64,000 nt of DNA from Ifrita kowaldi (lineage: Eukaryota; Chordata; Aves; Passeriformes; Cinclosomatidae). Of the stretch, positions 61,265-64,000 are shown piece after piece (within the stretch, counting starts at the first letter, position 1; each line of letters begins with the position of its first letter). Below the pieces are notes generated by a model. It searched no databases, was not told where the DNA came from, and saw only the letters and a list, made by a program, of their open reading frames with translations. The stretch is from assembly GCA_013398055.1 (NCBI GenBank), contig VZRS01006701.1:248001-312000 (forward strand), written 5' to 3'. The position numbers and the translations under genes were made by a program.

Positions 61265-62575
61265 GGCACTTAGGTACCTCGGTAGTACCACAGCCTTCCC
61301 ACTCCTCAGCAGTCGGAACAAAAGCTTTTGAGTGCGAGCCCCTGCAGGAAGAATTAGTTTGGGAAAGGGAAATGGATTTACAAGTTGTGAACTCAAACAA
61401 GGACATTCAAACAACAAAAACCTGGCCGATTCCTTTGTTTAGTCACAAAAGCCAACCACCATTTGGCTGAAACCTTCGGTTTTTCCACTGCAGCTCCTCA
61501 AATGAGAGCTTTTGGAAGGTCAATTCGCAAGAAGCAGATAAAACCAGCTGCCAGTAAGGAAATGCCATCTCATAGTGGGGAAAGGACGTGCTGGGAAGGG
61601 AGTGCAGATGCTGGGGCTTAGCAGGACCAAAAAATGTCCCCACCATCAAGTAGGAGGTGAGTGAGGGCATGAAGCTCCTGCAGCAACTGTTCTGTGGGGG
61701 AACCTGCCCATGCTGGGGCTTCACAAGAGCACAACAGAACCAATAAATTCTTTTCCAACACGAGCATTTATTATAGAAACAGCACAGACCACTTCTTGCT
61801 GGTTGCCTTCCTCTACTTCTCCCCCTTTCCCCAAAATGACACCCAGTTTGTGCTCTCTCTTTACTGCACGGCTTTTCCCCCAGACTTTCTCCCGCACCCA
61901 AAACCCTGCTGAAGATGAAGGAGACAGGACTTACAGAAGCAGAGGCTTTTGAAGAAAGTTTAAAGGAAACTTCTGAACAGCCTGGCTGGGTAAATGCTGA
62001 GAAGAGTGTGAGTATCTGCCTGCCTGTGTCTGAAAATGGAAAAGATGGGAAGGAACTGTTCAAGGTGTTTCAGTAGGTTATAAATAAAAATAATGAGATG
62101 GGATTTCAGAGAGAAATGTTAAGGCTGAATATCAAGGGGAATTTCCTGACAGTGTGTGCTTCCAGTGGTTCCTAGTGGTTTCTCAAGGAAAAGTGATGGA
62201 TGAGCCCTCAGTGAAGGCATGAAGTGGAGAACAGACTGGGAAATGCACATCAGGCAACACCACACCACTGGGCAGAGGTGGCAGACTCCTCCACCTCCCC
62301 TAAGTCCTTCCTACTAACAGTAATGTTACCCTAAGGCAGGTCCCCAACCAGCCAGAAGTAACCAAATTTTTGTCACACAAATGCAGAAGCGTGTGGGAGT
62401 CTCACTGCAGTGTGTGGCCCATGCTTAGTAAGGTTTCTGCTAAATTCAGTTTACTAAAGTTCCTGAATCTGGTTATAGAGCTACTCCTTTCCAGTTTTTG
62501 TTTATATCAGCATTTTTAGCCTCCAGTTAGAAAGTCCCATATTACTCAGAAACCATGGGTTTTGCATAGGTTCAG
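61265..62575. other. Unique non-coding stretch
   Basis: The longest open frame of the window (206 codons, minus, 61443-62063) lies here. It has a short cysteine-rich middle but no recognisable domain, and several plus-strand frames also cross it. An AATAAA at 61742-61747 could serve a plus-strand transcript but has no clear GT-rich element after it. Confidence 0.45.
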
Positions 62576-62603
62576 CAATAAAATCACAGGCTAGTTTTGA
62601 ACA

Positions 62604-62647
62604 ATTCCAGGGATGGGGCAGCCACAGCTTCTCTGAGCAACCTGTAG
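62604..62647 (-). mobile_element. Tiny CR1 LINE remnant, minus orientation
   Basis: ATTCCAGGGATGGGGCAGCC and ACAGCTTCTCTGAGCAACCT match the CR1 segment that follows GGACACTTCCAGGGATGGGGCAGCCACAGC in the 53399 copy. Just upstream, AAATCACAGGCTAGTTTTG at 62581 could be the CR1 terminus, implying a large internal deletion. Confidence 0.6.
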
Positions 62648-62649
62648 CC

Positions 62650-64000
62650 CAAGGTAGGAGGAAAACCAGGAAAATTAACGTTTCTGCACTTGTCACACGC
62701 TTTACACACGAGATTTATGAACCACACCATCTGCACATGCACCAGCCCCAACCACGAGAGCTGGATCCTCTCCAACAGTCTGTTCCTGATTTAGCAAGTG
62801 ACCTTAAAATTGCCAATCTGTGCATTAAAATCAATATAATAAATTATTTTCTTTTTTGAGTGCTTCATTATCTGTCCCTCAAAGCTGTGATGCAGATGTT
62901 GGAAATTAAGTAAAATTTGTAACAGATTTGATTCTGCATCAAACAAATCACGTTAAACATAATGCCAGGTTCCTGGATTAGGCATGTACCTTCTTGTTCA
63001 GAATTTGGGTCTTTTCCTATGGACCTGAAATCAGATTTTGTCTCAGTGCTGTTTTCAGAAGGGAGGCCACAGAGATGCATCTTTACCTTTAGCCTCTGCC
63101 ACTATAGCTGAGACCTCATATTTGTGGTGCACTGTGCTATAGGATTAGGTAGGTAAAACAATTAAGCTTTCCTACCCCCGAAAGAGAAGACAGGTGCCCA
63201 GAGATGCTTGCAAGCACCCCTGTTCCTCATCTGAACATTGAAACACCAGTTTCTAAATCCATAACACTCAACTTGTTCAGAGAAAAGCAGCTGCAAAGAC
63301 AGGGCTGTGTGATAAAGTTGTGTCATATTGGCTCTCCAAAAGCCAAAGGCTTTTTTTCCCCGAAGCCTGTTACAATTGTTCCGGGTGTTGGATCTAATCC
63401 TGAAAGATCCCGGTGATGAAACATATGAATATCAAAGGAGGGATTACATTTACTGTAACTTCAGAGTCTTTTCCCTGCTCCCTTCAGGTGGATTTAGAAA
63501 TGCCTGTTTAGTTTTAATTCACTATAGGTTTTAACCTCCCCAGACAACAAGAGAATGTTACTTACAAATCACTGAAATGGCAAAAATATTCCTCCTCCAC
63601 ACTGGTCACCAGTGAAATTCTTAACATTAAAAAATAAAAAAAAGCAAGAGGGAATAAGGTATTAAAGTAACTTTGCAGCAACAAAATACAATTCTGACTA
63701 ACTACACACTCTCCTTTTCTCCAGCTGCTAAAAAGATGTATAAAAACTTCAGTGCTGCACAGTAGAGAGTCAGGTATTGCAATAAGCTGGAATGGCTTGG
63801 CCATACACAGAGAGAGTAATGGCTTGTCTAATGTCAAAGAGCAAATCAAAATTACTCCCAGGAAAAGGATGTGGGCATTCACATCTGTCACTGTGTGCCC
63901 TGCCCACGGAGGTGATGATGGAAAAGCAAATTCCTGCACCATTTTTTTCGAAAAGTGTCCTGAAAACGTCAAAATGCCTCACCACTTAACACTTGTCCTA
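62650..64000. other. Unique AT-rich non-coding end of the window
   Basis: No supported gene or repeat. The 136-codon minus frame at 63562-63972 has hydrophobic stretches but no domain, signal or splice support. Confidence 0.5.

Noticed and set aside
61443..62063. 206-codon minus-strand open frame, the longest in the window
   Set aside because: No recognisable domain, no splice or promoter context, and several plus-strand frames also cross it. Cysteine and serine-rich composition follows the base composition.
1..64000. CRISPR arrays, prokaryotic operons, rRNA or tRNA genes
   Set aside because: No regularly spaced direct repeats, ribosome-binding-site/ORF architecture or RNA-gene signatures were found. 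The CR1 content shows this is vertebrate DNA.

Overview
This 64 kb window looks like vertebrate, almost certainly bird, nuclear DNA. The main evidence is the repeats. At least sixteen 5'-truncated copies of the avian CR1 LINE 3' end are scattered through it on both strands. The wording of their 3' ends (the GGTTTGGGTTGGAAGGGACC type of terminus) is common in Neoaves, including songbirds. One LTR-like block whose edge reads TGTGCCGGTTTGGCCAAA resembles endogenous-retrovirus LTRs common in passerines, but that comparison is from memory. There are two single unresolved bases (6625 and 29782).

I find no complete protein-coding gene. Base composition is fairly AT-rich and stops are frequent. The longest open frames (171-206 codons) are either antisense or sense readings of CR1, or show no recognisable domain, no splice framework and no start support. 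The window is best read as intergenic DNA or part of a very long intron. Only one place looks like a possible exon: about 61081-61224. It has a strong branch point/polypyrimidine/CAG acceptor, an in-frame charged reading of 47 codons plus split codons, and a weak GT donor giving a 144-base phase 1-1 exon. I could not match it to any protein.

Layout. 1-14 kb: unique AT-rich sequence with short CR1 tails and A-rich tracts. 14-26 kb: the densest CR1 area, including an inverted pair of closely related copies (21411-21706 minus and about 23255-23550 plus) that could fold into a long hairpin. 28.9-32.4 kb: CNE-like sequence on both sides of the LTR-like block. 37-45 kb: another CR1-flanked area with a CNE-like stretch near 40 kb and a long 3' CR1 fragment at 44.9-45.5 kb. 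51.2-51.9 kb: the strongest regulatory-looking stretch, with a 105-codon open frame followed by three bicoid-class TAATCC motifs. 56.2-56.4 kb: a GC-rich minisatellite with 43- and 50-base units. 59-62 kb: a CR1 tail, a homeodomain-motif cluster near 60.1 kb and the possible exon.

The spread of CNE-like, homeodomain/POU/SOX-motif-rich blocks in a gene-free setting suggests the regulatory surroundings of a developmental gene. That is inference only: no conservation data were available and the locus could not be placed. I did not find a convincing novel genetic system.
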